From Crocinitomicaceae bacterium (GTDB lineage Bacteria; Bacteroidota; Bacteroidia; Flavobacteriales_G; Salibacteraceae), in assembly GCA_002713215.1 (NCBI GenBank), contig PAVO01000018.1, positions 1 through 64,000 on the forward strand: a stretch of DNA of 64,000 nt. Reading direction: 5' to 3'. A program made the translations under genes and the position numbers. Below the pieces are notes generated by a model, which saw only the letters and a list, made by a program, of their open reading frames with translations, made no database searches and was not told the DNA's origin. Positions 17,365-27,120 of the stretch are shown here, piece by piece; position 1 is the first letter of the stretch, and the number at the start of each line of letters is the position of its first letter.

Positions 17365-18621
17365 TTACAGCCCTAACAATACCTCTTCAGGAGACTTCGC
17401 ACCGAACATTAGTTTCAGCGGGTTCTCAATCATTTCCTTTACTTTATATAGAAACGAAACAGATTCTTTTCCATCAATAATTCTGTGATCGTAGGATAAC
17501 GCAATATACATTACCGGCCGAATAACCACCTCTCCATTTACAGCAATGGGTCGCTCAACAATGTTATGCATTCCTAAAATTGCTGACTGCGGCGGATTAA
17601 TAATTGGTGTGCTCAACATCGATCCAAATACGCCTCCATTTGTTATGGTAAACGTACCTCCAGTCATTTCATCAATGCCCAATTTTCCATCTCGGGCACG
17701 AATAGCCAGTCGTTTAATTTCAGCTTCTATTTCCGCCAAACTCATTTGCTCAGCATTACGAACCACCGGCACCATTAAGCCTTTAGGAGAACTAACCGCA
17801 ATTCCAATGTCTGCGTAATCGTAGGTAACAATTTCGTTGCCATCGATCATTCCGTTTACTGATGGGAATAAATTTAAAGCCTCAGTACATGCTTTGGTAA
17901 AAAAGGACATAAACCCAAGATTTACTCCGTGTTTTTCACGAAACGCTTCTTTGTGTTTTTTGCGAAGGTCCATCACAAAACTCATATCTACTTCATTAAA
18001 AGTAGTGAGCATAGCAGTCTCTTGTTTCACTGAAACCAACCGTTGCGCAACCTTCCTTCTGAGCATAGACATTTTTTGCCTACTCTCATTTCGGGTTCCT
18101 CCCCAGCCCTGCATTGCCTCAGAGACATCAATTCCACCTGAAATATAAGCTTCAACATCACCTTTGGTGATGCGTCCATTAGTACCAGAGCCCTTAATAG
18201 ATGAAGCTTTTATATCATTTTCTTTTATCATTTCACGGGCCACCGGTGTAGCTTTAGCATCCACCACTACTTCTTTAGTAGCAGGTTTTGATGCTTCTTC
18301 CTTTTTCTGCGTATCGCCAGCAGCTTTAGCGGAGGCACCAGATTCTTCTTTTGGTTCCTCAACCTTAGGTTTGGCGGTACCCTTTACACTAGTATCTATC
18401 GAGCATACAACACTTCCAACCTCCACTGCATCACCTTCTTCGGCAATAAGTTTAATGGCTCCCGAAAACTCGGCATTTAGCTCAAGGGTGGCTTTGTCTG
18501 AATCAATTTCGGCAATCGCCTGATCCTGCTCTACGTATTCACCATCTTGAACCAACCAGGATGCAATTTCAACTTCTGTAATTGATTCTCCCGGGCTGGG
18601 TATTTTCATTTCTTTTACCAT
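17365..18621 (-). CDS. sucB: 2-oxoglutarate dehydrogenase E2, dihydrolipoyl succinyltransferase
   Basis: The E2 core of the 2-oxoglutarate dehydrogenase complex has 418 residues. The lipoyl domain (about 1-78) carries the lipoylated Lys in [10 protein letters not shown] charged, Ala/Lys-rich linker follows, then a peripheral subunit-binding domain (about 125-165, [13 protein letters not shown] and [15 protein letters not shown]) and the acyltransferase domain with YDHRIIDG near the C-terminus. It transfers succinyl groups to CoA in the TCA cycle. It follows sucA by 23 bases in one operon; the E3 subunit is not in this window. Confidence 0.94.
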   Translation of the reverse strand: MVKEMKIPSPGESITEVEIASWLVQDGEYVEQDQAIAEIDSDKATLELNAEFSGAIKLIAEEGDAVEVGSVVCSIDTSVKGTAKPKVEEPKEESGASAKAAGDTQKKEEASKPATKEVVVDAKATPVAREMIKENDIKASSIKGSGTNGRITKGDVEAYISGGIDVSEAMQGWGGTRNESRQKMSMLRRKVAQRLVSVKQETAMLTTFNEVDMSFVMDLRKKHKEAFREKHGVNLGFMSFFTKACTEALNLFPSVNGMIDGNEIVTYDYADIGIAVSSPKGLMVPVVRNAEQMSLAEIEAEIKRLAIRARDGKLGIDEMTGGTFTITNGGVFGSMLSTPIINPPQSAILGMHNIVERPIAVNGEVVIRPVMYIALSYDHRIIDGKESVSFLYKVKEMIENPLKLMFGAKSPEEVLLGL

Positions 18622-18644
18622 CCTATTCTAATTCCGTTTTCAGA

Positions 18645-21353
18645 TTATTTAAAAACTTCATCCATAACTTGCGCATACCTGGAAGCATGCCTTTTGCTTG
18701 ACCCCGTTGCAGGTGAAGCCGAACTTTTTCTACTGATAAGCTCCAGGTTTACTTTTGGAAACCTTCTTAAAATAAAGGACCACGGCCCCATATTTTCAGG
18801 TTCTTCCTGTACCCAATACGAATTCTTAACCTTCTTGTATTTCTCCAACACCACATCCAAATGATCGTAAGGGACCGGGTAAAGCTGCTCCATTCGAATA
18901 AATGCTATGTTGTTTACTCCTCTTTTTTCCCTTTCCTCAATTAAATCGTAATAGATTTTCCCTGTACAAAACATCACCTTTTCCACTTTCTTGGGATCAG
19001 CATAGGGATCATCCATAACTTCCTGAAAACCGCCCTTGGTAAAATCTTCAATCGCCGAAACACACTTTGGATGGCGAAGTAAGCTTTTGGGTGTAAATAC
19101 AATTAAAGGCTTTCTAATGGGCCTGTGTAATTGCCTTCTTAACACGTGAAAAAAGTTTGCGGGAGTGGTACAGTTGGTAACCTGAATATTATTTTCTGCG
19201 GCCGCTTGAAGAAAACGCTCAACCCTGGCGGATGAATGTTCGGCGCCCTGCCCTTCATATCCATGTGGAAGAAGCATTACCAACCCATTCATAACCTTCC
19301 ACTTGTCTTCCCCTGGCGTAATAAACTGATCCACAATAATTTGTGCGCCATTAAAGAAGTCCCCAAACTGAGCTTCCCAAATGGGTAAGGTATTGGGCAA
19401 TGCTAATGCATAGCCGTATTCAAATCCCAATACACCGTACTCGGAAAGAAAGCTATTGTAGATGTCGAATTTTGAATTTTTCTTCTGTACAGACCTTAAG
19501 GAAACATATTCTTCTTCAGAATCTTCCACTTTTAAAACCGCATGACGATGAGAAAAAGTTCCTCTTTCTACGTCCTGTCCACTCACACGAACACTAAACC
19601 CTTCGTCCAGGAGAGTTGCATAAGCCATAAGCTCTCCCATTGCCCAATCCAACGAGGTGCCCTCTTGAAGCATTGTCTTTCGGGCTCCTATTAATCGAAC
19701 CACCTTTCTAAGGAAAGACTTGCCTTCGGGAAGGTTGGTGATCTTCTCCCCTAATTCAAGAAACTTTTTCTTGCTTACTCCTGTTTTCGGCGATATTTTA
19801 AAATCATCAAGGTCAGCTTCTTTTAGCCCCGTCCATGCTTCTTCCAAAAAAGAAGTTATAACTGCGAGGTCATTTTGACGAGATCGACTTAAGTCATCTT
19901 CCAGCATGGCTTTAAAGTCCTGTTCTAATTTGCTCTGCTCGTCTTTGCCGACCACTTTTTCATTTATAAGTGTTTCGAGATAAATATCTCTTGGGTTGGG
20001 ATGCTTGGCAATAGCCTTGTACAACAATGGCTGTGTAAAACGAGGCTCATCGCCTTCGTTGTGCCCATACTTTCTATAGCAAAGGAGGTCGATAAATACG
20101 TCCTTGTGGTATTTCTGACGGTACTCCAATGCTAGCTTTATCGTATGAACCACTGCCTCCACATCGTCACCGTTAACATGAAAAACAGGGCTTAAAGTTA
20201 CCTTTCCAACATCGGTACAATAAGTACTTGACCTTCCGTCGATGTAGTTGGTTGTAAACCCAATTTGGTTGTTTATTACAATGTGAATTGTTCCTCCGGT
20301 TCGATAACCGTCAAGGCCTGCCATTTGTATCACCTCATACACAACACCTTGCCCGGAAATGGAAGCATCCCCATGAATTAGAATAGGGCATATTTTGGTT
20401 TCATCGTTTAGGTAATCATCAATTTTAGCTCTTGCAATTCCTCCTACTACCGGGTCTACTGCCTCAAGGTGTGAAGGGTTTGGCGCTAGGGTCATCAATA
20501 CTTTTTTCCCCCTGTCGGTAGTTACATCGCATGAATACCCCAAATGGTATTTCACGTCACCATCAAACAGATTGTCCTCATACTCCTTACCCTCAAATTC
20601 AGTAAAAATGGCTTCGTACGATTTATTAAAAATATTGGCCAATACATTTAACCGACCTCTATGTGACATTCCAAGAACAAATTCTTGAATACCATTTTCC
20701 GCACCATGCTCAACTACAGTATTAAGCGCAGGAATAAGCGCCTCTCCTCCTTCCAGTGAAAAACGTTTTTGACCCACAAATTTTTTGTGCAGGAAGCTTT
20801 CGAATCCCACCGCCTGGTTTAGCTTTTTAAGAATCTCAAGTTTTTCGGTTTTATTAAAGTCTGGTGTGTTCTTTGTTGGCTCAATTTTGCTTTTAATCCA
20901 ATCTATAACCTCAGGCTGTCGAATGTACGTGTACTCAATACCAATTGAAGTACAATACGTTTGGTCGAGATGCTCAATGATATTCTTAAGCTTGGTTTTA
21001 CCCAATCCAATTTCAGCTCCGGCATTAAATTCAACTTCCAAATCACCTTTATCCAGACCAAAATTTTCAATGTCCAGTGTTGGTGAATATTTTCTTCTTG
21101 TCCTAACGGGATTAGTTTTTGTAAACAAATGGCCTCTTGAGCGATAGTCGTTAATCAGATTAATGACTTTGAATTCCTTCTGAAAATTTTGTGGTATTTC
21201 ACCGGCATCTTCAAAATCAGTTTTAGAGAATTCGAAGCCTTCAAAAAATTTTTTCCACCCAAAATCTACACTCTCGGGATCTTGAAGGTATTGCTCGTAT
21301 AGGCTATTAACGGCATTTACATCACCATTGCCTACGTATGAAAATTTATCCAT
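18645..21353 (-). CDS. sucA: 2-oxoglutarate dehydrogenase E1 component
   Basis: This 902-residue thiamine-diphosphate enzyme decarboxylates 2-oxoglutarate. It begins with the E1o N-terminal helix (SYVGNGDVNAVNSLYEQYLQDP), which binds E2. Conserved pieces include GMSHRGRLNVLANI, the HGDASISGQGVVYE thiamine region, YRKYGHNEGDEPRFTQP, and RVSGQDVERGTFSHRH in the pyrimidine domain. Length and layout are normal. It heads sucA-sucB and has an exact -7 element 25 bases before the ATG, with an inverted repeat over the -33 region. Confidence 0.96.
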   Translation of the reverse strand: MDKFSYVGNGDVNAVNSLYEQYLQDPESVDFGWKKFFEGFEFSKTDFEDAGEIPQNFQKEFKVINLINDYRSRGHLFTKTNPVRTRRKYSPTLDIENFGLDKGDLEVEFNAGAEIGLGKTKLKNIIEHLDQTYCTSIGIEYTYIRQPEVIDWIKSKIEPTKNTPDFNKTEKLEILKKLNQAVGFESFLHKKFVGQKRFSLEGGEALIPALNTVVEHGAENGIQEFVLGMSHRGRLNVLANIFNKSYEAIFTEFEGKEYEDNLFDGDVKYHLGYSCDVTTDRGKKVLMTLAPNPSHLEAVDPVVGGIARAKIDDYLNDETKICPILIHGDASISGQGVVYEVIQMAGLDGYRTGGTIHIVINNQIGFTTNYIDGRSSTYCTDVGKVTLSPVFHVNGDDVEAVVHTIKLALEYRQKYHKDVFIDLLCYRKYGHNEGDEPRFTQPLLYKAIAKHPNPRDIYLETLINEKVVGKDEQSKLEQDFKAMLEDDLSRSRQNDLAVITSFLEEAWTGLKEADLDDFKISPKTGVSKKKFLELGEKITNLPEGKSFLRKVVRLIGARKTMLQEGTSLDWAMGELMAYATLLDEGFSVRVSGQDVERGTFSHRHAVLKVEDSEEEYVSLRSVQKKNSKFDIYNSFLSEYGVLGFEYGYALALPNTLPIWEAQFGDFFNGAQIIVDQFITPGEDKWKVMNGLVMLLPHGYEGQGAEHSSARVERFLQAAAENNIQVTNCTTPANFFHVLRRQLHRPIRKPLIVFTPKSLLRHPKCVSAIEDFTKGGFQEVMDDPYADPKKVEKVMFCTGKIYYDLIEEREKRGVNNIAFIRMEQLYPVPYDHLDVVLEKYKKVKNSYWVQEEPENMGPWSFILRRFPKVNLELISRKSSASPATGSSKRHASRYAQVMDEVFK

Positions 21354-21377
21354 GAAACGCGTTCAAAATTTGGAGAG

Positions 21378-21406
21378 CAAAACTACAATTTTCTTGAACC
21401 GTTCAA
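21378..21406 (-). promoter_or_regulatory. sucA promoter with inverted repeat TTGAACcGTTCAA
   Basis: TAGTTTTG on the minus strand (21385-21378) matches TAnnTTTG. About 18 bases upstream, the TTG of the -33 region lies inside a 6-1-6 inverted repeat (21394-21406). Its position makes it a candidate operator for TCA-cycle control; no known regulator is assigned. Confidence 0.45.
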
Positions 21407-21568
21407 TGGTTTAATTTCTACTTCAAATGTCCTGTTTGTCGTGAATTGTTCCAGCTTTTGCTCCAAACGTTAGTCATTCAAAGCCATCTATTTAATAACT
21501 CTTCAGACTGGAGCAGTTTCCCTAATGGTGTCTAATAATTAATCATATTTGCCAAATTATAGAATCAA

Positions 21569-22327
21569 ATGACTAAGATCTCTGCCGTAATAATCACATT
21601 GAACGAGGAGAAAAACATTGAGCGATGTGTTTTAGCTGCTCAAAAAGTTGCGGATGAGGTAATCATTTTAGATTCGAACTCTACAGACAATACTGTTGAA
21701 TTAGCCAACCAACTGAACTGTGTGGTTGTTCAGCAAGTTTGGCTGGGTTATAGTGCACAGAAGAACAAAGCCAATGCATTAGCCAAACACGACTTCATCT
21801 TGTCTCTTGATGCGGATGAAGAATTGGATCAAACGTTGATCAATGCAATTCTTGAAGAAAAAAGCAAAGGACTCACTTGTGCATACTCTTTTAATCGACT
21901 GACTAATTATTGCGGGCATTGGATTCACCATAGCGGTTGGTATCCGGATAAAAAGACGCGAATTTTTCCGAAGGAGGGTACCCAATGGGAGGGTGAATTT
22001 GTGCATGAAACCTTAAAGCTGCCTAACGGTTGCACAACCGTTCACCTGGATGGAGATTTAAATCATTATTCCTATAACTCTTATGACGAGCACAGGAAAA
22101 GAGCGGAAGGTTATGTGAAATTAAGTGCCGAAAGCCTGTTTGAAAGAGGCAAACAAGTTGGACTTTTTAAACCTTATTTAAGTGGAATAGCAAAGTTTAT
22201 TAGCATGTACCTTTTCAATCTTGGGTTTTTGGATGGAAAAATGGGTGTAATGATAGCCTGGATATCAGCTGAAGCTAGTGTAAAAAAATACCTGATCTTG
22301 AAACAAATGAATAAGGACCGAAAATGA
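21569..22327 (+). CDS. Glycosyltransferase family 2 (LPS core-type)
   Basis: This 252-residue protein has the GT-A fold N-terminus of family 2: ISAVIITLNEEKNIERCV, DEVIILDSNSTDNTVELA, and a DxD-type metal and sugar-nucleotide motif in LSLDADEEL (about 77-83). The later segment HHSGWYPDKKTRIFPK resembles WaaE/KdtX-type transferases that add glucose to LPS inner core. It overlaps the next glycosyltransferase by four bases, so the pair is an operon. The acceptor is inferred only from family resemblance and from the O-antigen ligase-like gene nearby. Confidence 0.87.
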   Translation: MTKISAVIITLNEEKNIERCVLAAQKVADEVIILDSNSTDNTVELANQLNCVVVQQVWLGYSAQKNKANALAKHDFILSLDADEELDQTLINAILEEKSKGLTCAYSFNRLTNYCGHWIHHSGWYPDKKTRIFPKEGTQWEGEFVHETLKLPNGCTTVHLDGDLNHYSYNSYDEHRKRAEGYVKLSAESLFERGKQVGLFKPYLSGIAKFISMYLFNLGFLDGKMGVMIAWISAEASVKKYLILKQMNKDRK

Positions 22328-23376
22328 AATCTGTGTTGATAGACACATATAAAATTAAAAACCTTAATTCAGGCCTTGGTCAGTTTTCTCTCAATTTTGT
22401 AAATACACTTGCCCAATTGGCTCCTGAACATTGGGAGATAAATTGTTTGGTCCCTGATAAAAATGAAGACCAACTGAATACTCGGATCAGGCAAAGCAAG
22501 GCAAGTTTTGTAAATCGAGTGTTTTCCAATGCTAGAAAATTTGACCTTTGGCACAGCCTCCATCAATTTCCTTCTCACCTCCCAAACAAAGCTTCCAAAC
22601 AAATTTTGACGATACACGATCTCAACTTTTTAGTAGAAAAGTCAGGAGGAAAAAGAGCCAAGTACTTAAAACAATTACAGAAGGGGGTTGATAGTGCCGA
22701 TGTGATTACTACCATTTCTAATTATTCAAAACAGGAAATAGAATCGCACCTTGATCTAAAAGGAAAAGAAGTAAGAATGATCTACAATGGTGTTTCAATA
22801 GAACAACATGTCGATTCAATTAAACCCAAATACATAGGTGATAAAAAGTTTTTCTTCTCGATTGGAATCTTAAGCAGAAAAAAGAATTTTCATACGCTTC
22901 TCAGCGTTGCCAGGCAGCTGGAAGACTCGGTATTAGTGTTAGCGGGAAATCATGAAACCAGCTATGGCAATGAAATTAAATCGTTAATCAAAGAAATGCA
23001 ATTGGAAGAAAAAGTGATTCTCCCGGGAATGATTAGTGAATCGGACAAAAACTGGCTGTATGCAAATTGTGAAGCATTATTCTTCCCTTCCATGGCTGAA
23101 GGATTTGGTCTCCCGGTTATTGAAGCAATGATGTATGGTAAGCCTGTCTTTTTAAGCCGGTATGGAAGTCTGCCGGAAATAGGAGGCAAACTTGCCTTTT
23201 ACTTTGATGACTTCTCTGAAGAAATAATGATTTCCACGATAAAAAATGGCCTAAGCGATATTAAAAACAACCCGAAAAAATTTAAACAGGACTGTATAAA
23301 CTATAGCAATAAGTTTAGCTGGGAATCTTGCATCAACCAATACATTGACCTCTATACCGAAGTTCTCAATCCCTGA
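22324..23376 (+). CDS. Glycosyltransferase family 4 (GT-B fold)
   Basis: This 350-residue GT-B enzyme has an N-terminal acceptor half and a C-terminal Glycos_transf_1 domain (about 170-340). The family's phosphate/sugar-nucleotide signature reads FFPSMAEGFGLPVIEAMMYGKPV, with the conserved EGFGLP...EA glutamates. It probably adds a hexose during surface polysaccharide or LPS assembly at the inner membrane. Its ATG overlaps the upstream gene's stop by four bases. Its 3' end overlaps the convergent O-antigen ligase-like gene by 11 bases. Confidence 0.88.
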   Translation: MKSVLIDTYKIKNLNSGLGQFSLNFVNTLAQLAPEHWEINCLVPDKNEDQLNTRIRQSKASFVNRVFSNARKFDLWHSLHQFPSHLPNKASKQILTIHDLNFLVEKSGGKRAKYLKQLQKGVDSADVITTISNYSKQEIESHLDLKGKEVRMIYNGVSIEQHVDSIKPKYIGDKKFFFSIGILSRKKNFHTLLSVARQLEDSVLVLAGNHETSYGNEIKSLIKEMQLEEKVILPGMISESDKNWLYANCEALFFPSMAEGFGLPVIEAMMYGKPVFLSRYGSLPEIGGKLAFYFDDFSEEIMISTIKNGLSDIKNNPKKFKQDCINYSNKFSWESCINQYIDLYTEVLNP

Positions 23377-24949
23377 TTTCAGCACTTGGAACATCTTCAT
23401 GCCTTAAGCCTATGGTGTACAGCCCCATGAATGCAATAAAGAAACTTGCACCAATCTGTGTCTCCAGGGTATCTTCGGTTATCATTGACAGAGTAACTAT
23501 AATAAAAAATGACACTCCAACAATATCCTTTTTTAAGGCCTCATAGCTTTGTAATAGCACAATTAGAAACCACACCAACCCAATAAAACCGAAATAAACA
23601 AAGAAAGTGATGTATTGATTGTGGGGCTTGCTTCGATACTTTTCATTCAATACGGAATTTGATTCTGTGTAAGCCAAATTCAGTTCGTCTTTAAGGTCGC
23701 CGGCACCCACACCAATCAGCCAATTTTTATTGATAACATGCTTTGCTGCTTTCCAAAACTCAATTCGCTGAGCAACCGAATTTCCAGAGGGGTTGTCCTT
23801 ATTAACCAAATAATTGTGAAGCTCCCAGGCAGTTTCATAGATCCGTTTAGACAACCCTTTATTGGTCATGAATCGATAATTGGTCACCCCATTTTCTATC
23901 GCTTCTATTTCGTCTTCACTTAAAGCCTCAACACCATATCTGTCTTTCCTGATATTCTTAGAGGTAAGAAAGCGAATAAGCGTCACCCGTATTGGCTGCC
24001 CGGTAAGTTCTTTTTCCTTGTATTTAATTTCAGATCTCTTATCCCAGGCAATTTCCATTTCATATTCACTCAGAAAGTCCCAAACTCGGTTTCCGTTTTC
24101 CAATTGCAAAATTTCAGGATGGTAATCGTATTTTCCACCATTCGCCGATCTTTCTACTCGTTCACTGTAGTCAACAACATTGGGAAATATAAAGGTCTTA
24201 ACGAAAGAGTATACATAGAGCCCAATTAATGCAGAAATAGCAATTGGAAGAACCAAGGCAACCAGCTTAAAAAGTTTTCGATTCTGACTAAATAGGTGGA
24301 GTTCCAGAATAATAAAAAGGGCGATTATAAAAACCACAATACCGGTTAACATTTTCAGCGAGATCATATAGGCCAGAAACACCATTGCTATTATAAGTAA
24401 TGCTGATTTATATGCCCAATTTTGGCGTGTTGTAATTGCTTCATACCCCAGCATAATTGAGCCAAGTGCCAGCATAAGCGACAACCGAATATGACTTACA
24501 AACCTAGAAGCATTTCTGGGGTCAAACGCAAGGTTGTCTTTTTCTACATAATACAAATAGTAAGAAGCCCCAATTGAAATAATAAGCCCCAAAATAAAGA
24601 AGCCCGCAATTATTTTATACTCTTTCGTCGATAGTTTAGGAATGGAGGCAAAGAAGAACGGGACCAGTAATAATGGTAGTTTTATTCTTAATTCGTCCAA
24701 TGCATCTCCAAAATTGGAAGTATAGAGCAGGCTTACAATGTGAAGTAAATAAAGCAAAGCAAAAAGCCAGAAATACTTATTACCCGCAACCCTTTTTAAT
24801 TTTTGAATATAATCTCTTTCTACAAGCCAGATCAGCCCTAAAAAAAACTGTGAAATACTTAAGACATAAACTGAAACAGGAAGGCAGAAAAAAAGTGCCG
24901 AAAAGCCAAGAATATATAAGTTCCTATACGTGAAGTACTGCGCAATCAT
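23366..24949 (-). CDS. O-antigen ligase/polymerase family (Wzy_C) membrane protein
   Basis: The protein has about 527 residues and about eleven or twelve membrane helices. A large periplasmic loop of about 130 residues (roughly 255-385, charged and helical) is followed by GVGAGDLKDELNLAY and SKPHNQYITFFVYFGFIGL. The GxGxG and HNQY pair marks the Wzy_C domain. WaaL-type members join polymers from undecaprenyl diphosphate to lipid A core; others act as polymerases or transfer sugars to proteins, so the exact reaction is open. The ATG at 24949 is preferred over two TTG codons just upstream. The neighbouring glycosyltransferases support a role in surface glycan assembly. Confidence 0.82.
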   Translation of the reverse strand: MIAQYFTYRNLYILGFSALFFCLPVSVYVLSISQFFLGLIWLVERDYIQKLKRVAGNKYFWLFALLYLLHIVSLLYTSNFGDALDELRIKLPLLLVPFFFASIPKLSTKEYKIIAGFFILGLIISIGASYYLYYVEKDNLAFDPRNASRFVSHIRLSLMLALGSIMLGYEAITTRQNWAYKSALLIIAMVFLAYMISLKMLTGIVVFIIALFIILELHLFSQNRKLFKLVALVLPIAISALIGLYVYSFVKTFIFPNVVDYSERVERSANGGKYDYHPEILQLENGNRVWDFLSEYEMEIAWDKRSEIKYKEKELTGQPIRVTLIRFLTSKNIRKDRYGVEALSEDEIEAIENGVTNYRFMTNKGLSKRIYETAWELHNYLVNKDNPSGNSVAQRIEFWKAAKHVINKNWLIGVGAGDLKDELNLAYTESNSVLNEKYRSKPHNQYITFFVYFGFIGLVWFLIVLLQSYEALKKDIVGVSFFIIVTLSMITEDTLETQIGASFFIAFMGLYTIGLRHEDVPSAEIRD

Positions 24950-24995
24950 CTTCAACAATCATGGCCACAAACGTGGAAACAGCCAATATATTGAA

Positions 24996-26663
24996 TTAGT
25001 TCTTGCCCATTTTCTTTTTGGGCACAAAAGTTAAAATGGAATTGTATTCCTTTGAATCATTCAATAACTCAACAGCTTTTAACAGTCGTTTATCTTTTGC
25101 CAGTTGATTCTCTACCCTGCCTGATTGAAAGTAGTAACGGGAAACAATTTCGTTCTCTAGGATACTCTTAATTTCTTCTTTGTGTAAATCCAAATCATTC
25201 CTCTTGTTGTTTGCTAATTTTTGATCCATTGCCGTAAAAGAATCTTCTAACTTCTCATAGTACTTCTCCTCTTTTGATGCCTTTTTTAGCCTGCTCAACA
25301 ATTTTTGACTATTGGTTTCATAATCGTAATCTTTTCCATCAAGAAACTTTATAAAATCTTCATACTCTGCATCGGTTAGCCTAAACTCCTTTGGGTTTAT
25401 AATGCTGTCGTGAGAATAAAAGTATTTGGTTGCATAATCGAAGATGTGGTTGTTCTGAATTAAACTTATAGTAACATGCGCACCTTCAGGTAAGTCAACC
25501 TGCACATCGGGTCTAATACCATGGCCCTCGAGTACCGGACGCTTGTTTTTAGTGTAAAATGGTTTTAAAAGTGAATCAGCCACCACCTGTGCCTTTCCAT
25601 TCTTCTTGTTTCCATAATCCAATTCCTGGATACATCGACCACTTGGAATGTAATATTTTGCAACCGTAACTTTCAATTGAGAATTATAAGAAAGAGGTTT
25701 GGTTTGTTGCACCAACCCCTTTCCAAAAGATCTTTCACCTACAATAACCGCCCGATCTAAATCTTGCAATGCTCCACTAACAATTTCGCTTGCAGAAGCA
25801 GAACCTCCATCAATTAATACAACCATGGGAATTTCAAGGTCCATGGGTGCATTAAGAGCTTTGTGACTCCTATCCCACTCCTTCAACTTTCCTTTGGTGT
25901 GGACGACCTCCTGTCCTCTTTCCACAAAGAAATTGACAATGTTTACGGCCTCATTCAATAACCCACCGCCATTTCCCCGAAGGTCAATAATGAGTTTATC
26001 AATCTGCTCATCGCTTTTTAGACTTTTATAAGCTGCAGATAATTCTTTGCTTGCTGTCTCAGTAAAACCATTAAGCTTAATGTAGCCCACTCTAGGAGCT
26101 ATTTCACCAAAATAAGGCACGTCTTTTATTTTAATGGTCTCTCTTTCTAATTCTTTTTCAAATGTTTCACCGTTTCGGTCAATGGACAACACCAATTTGG
26201 TTTTAGCCTGACCTTTGAGCATTTGACTGATCTCATTGGTTGATTTTCCTACGGCATCTTTACCATCAATTGACAGAATAATATCTCCTGCATGTAGGTC
26301 AGCCTTGTAGGCCGGAAAACCCTCATAGGGCTCAGCAATAACAATATGCTCTCCTTTTTTTCGAATAAGCGAACCTATGCCCCCATACTGCCCTGTGGTT
26401 AAAAAACGGTAATCCTCAATATCAGATTCAGGGTAATACACGGTGTAAGGATCCAGGGATCGAAGCATGGCATCTATGCTTGTTTTCATTAGCTCACCTG
26501 GCTTGGTGTCTTCAACGTAATAGATGTTCAACTGCTTGTAGACATTGGTAAATATGTCAAGGTTTTTAGATATTTCAAAATAGTTATCACTTACAGCACT
26601 GGTTAATACGACTCCACCTGCCAGAGCAATTCCAAGGATAATAAAACGAACTTTTTTAAACAT
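24996..26663 (-). CDS. S41 C-terminal processing peptidase, with signal anchor
   Basis: This protein of about 555 residues begins with a signal or anchor helix. It has an N-terminal helical region, a PDZ domain (about 80-165, GGIGSLIRKKGEHIVIAEP and GDIILSIDGKDAVGKS) and an S41 catalytic domain with LRGNGGGLLNEAV, the serine in GGSASASEIVSGALQD and the lysine in GERSFGKGLVQ. CtpA-type enzymes trim or degrade periplasmic proteins and, in some bacteria, regulate wall hydrolases. The C-terminal region of about 150 residues is charged and helical. The ATG at 26663 was chosen over a TTG two codons before. It lies 11 bases after rnpA. A paralogue lies at 36369-37973. Confidence 0.9.
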   Translation of the reverse strand: MFKKVRFIILGIALAGGVVLTSAVSDNYFEISKNLDIFTNVYKQLNIYYVEDTKPGELMKTSIDAMLRSLDPYTVYYPESDIEDYRFLTTGQYGGIGSLIRKKGEHIVIAEPYEGFPAYKADLHAGDIILSIDGKDAVGKSTNEISQMLKGQAKTKLVLSIDRNGETFEKELERETIKIKDVPYFGEIAPRVGYIKLNGFTETASKELSAAYKSLKSDEQIDKLIIDLRGNGGGLLNEAVNIVNFFVERGQEVVHTKGKLKEWDRSHKALNAPMDLEIPMVVLIDGGSASASEIVSGALQDLDRAVIVGERSFGKGLVQQTKPLSYNSQLKVTVAKYYIPSGRCIQELDYGNKKNGKAQVVADSLLKPFYTKNKRPVLEGHGIRPDVQVDLPEGAHVTISLIQNNHIFDYATKYFYSHDSIINPKEFRLTDAEYEDFIKFLDGKDYDYETNSQKLLSRLKKASKEEKYYEKLEDSFTAMDQKLANNKRNDLDLHKEEIKSILENEIVSRYYFQSGRVENQLAKDKRLLKAVELLNDSKEYNSILTFVPKKKMGKN

Positions 26664-26674
26664 ATTCAAGGAGA

Positions 26675-27070
26675 TTATTTGTGTGATTCTAAGTGCACAT
26701 TCAGCTTGTGTAAAGATAGAGCTAATCTCTTTTGAAGTTCGTTAAAATCTCTTATTTCATCGTGAGCATATATGAATGAAAGCAGTAATTCCTTACCCTT
26801 ATCCGGAAGTTCTAATTCATTCTTACTTTGCCTGTAAGCCTCTTTTATCCTTCTTCTAATCAGGTTGCGATCAACGGCTTTTTTAAATTTTCTTTTAGGA
26901 ATTGAAACTAACAGCTTGGTTCTCGACTGCTCACTTCCAATGTCTTTTAACAAATACACCAACTTGAAAGGAAAACAAAAGAAAGACTGGCCTTCTCTAA
27001 ACAAAAGGTCAACTTCTATTTTAGATTTTATTCTTTCCCTCTTTCCGAGGTTTTGTTTTACTGACAACAT
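26675..27070 (-). CDS. rnpA: Ribonuclease P protein component
   Basis: This basic protein of about 131 residues binds RNase P RNA and helps 5' maturation of pre-tRNAs. The signature VDRNLIRRRIKEAYRQ (RNR motif) is clear, as is the N-terminal GKRERIKSKIEVDLLFREG. I chose the ATG at 27070; an upstream TTG lies inside the terminator hairpin that ends three bases before this ATG. The gene is not next to rpmH or dnaA here, but lies between hemD and an S41 protease. Confidence 0.93.
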   Translation of the reverse strand: MLSVKQNLGKRERIKSKIEVDLLFREGQSFFCFPFKLVYLLKDIGSEQSRTKLLVSIPKRKFKKAVDRNLIRRRIKEAYRQSKNELELPDKGKELLLSFIYAHDEIRDFNELQKRLALSLHKLNVHLESHK

Positions 27071-27073
27071 TGC

Positions 27074-27100
27074 AAAAAAAAAGGGTGACAAGCACCCTTT
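27074..27100 (-). terminator. Intrinsic terminator of hemD, abutting rnpA
   Basis: On the minus strand AAAGGGTG (27100-27093) pairs with CACCCTTT (27087-27080) across a five-base CTTGT loop, and the T-run extends through 27074 to a GCA just before the rnpA ATG. It is a textbook intrinsic terminator 20 bases past the hemD stop, with no room for a separate rnpA leader. Confidence 0.85.
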
Positions 27101-27120
27101 AACAATTAAGTTCGCTAACT

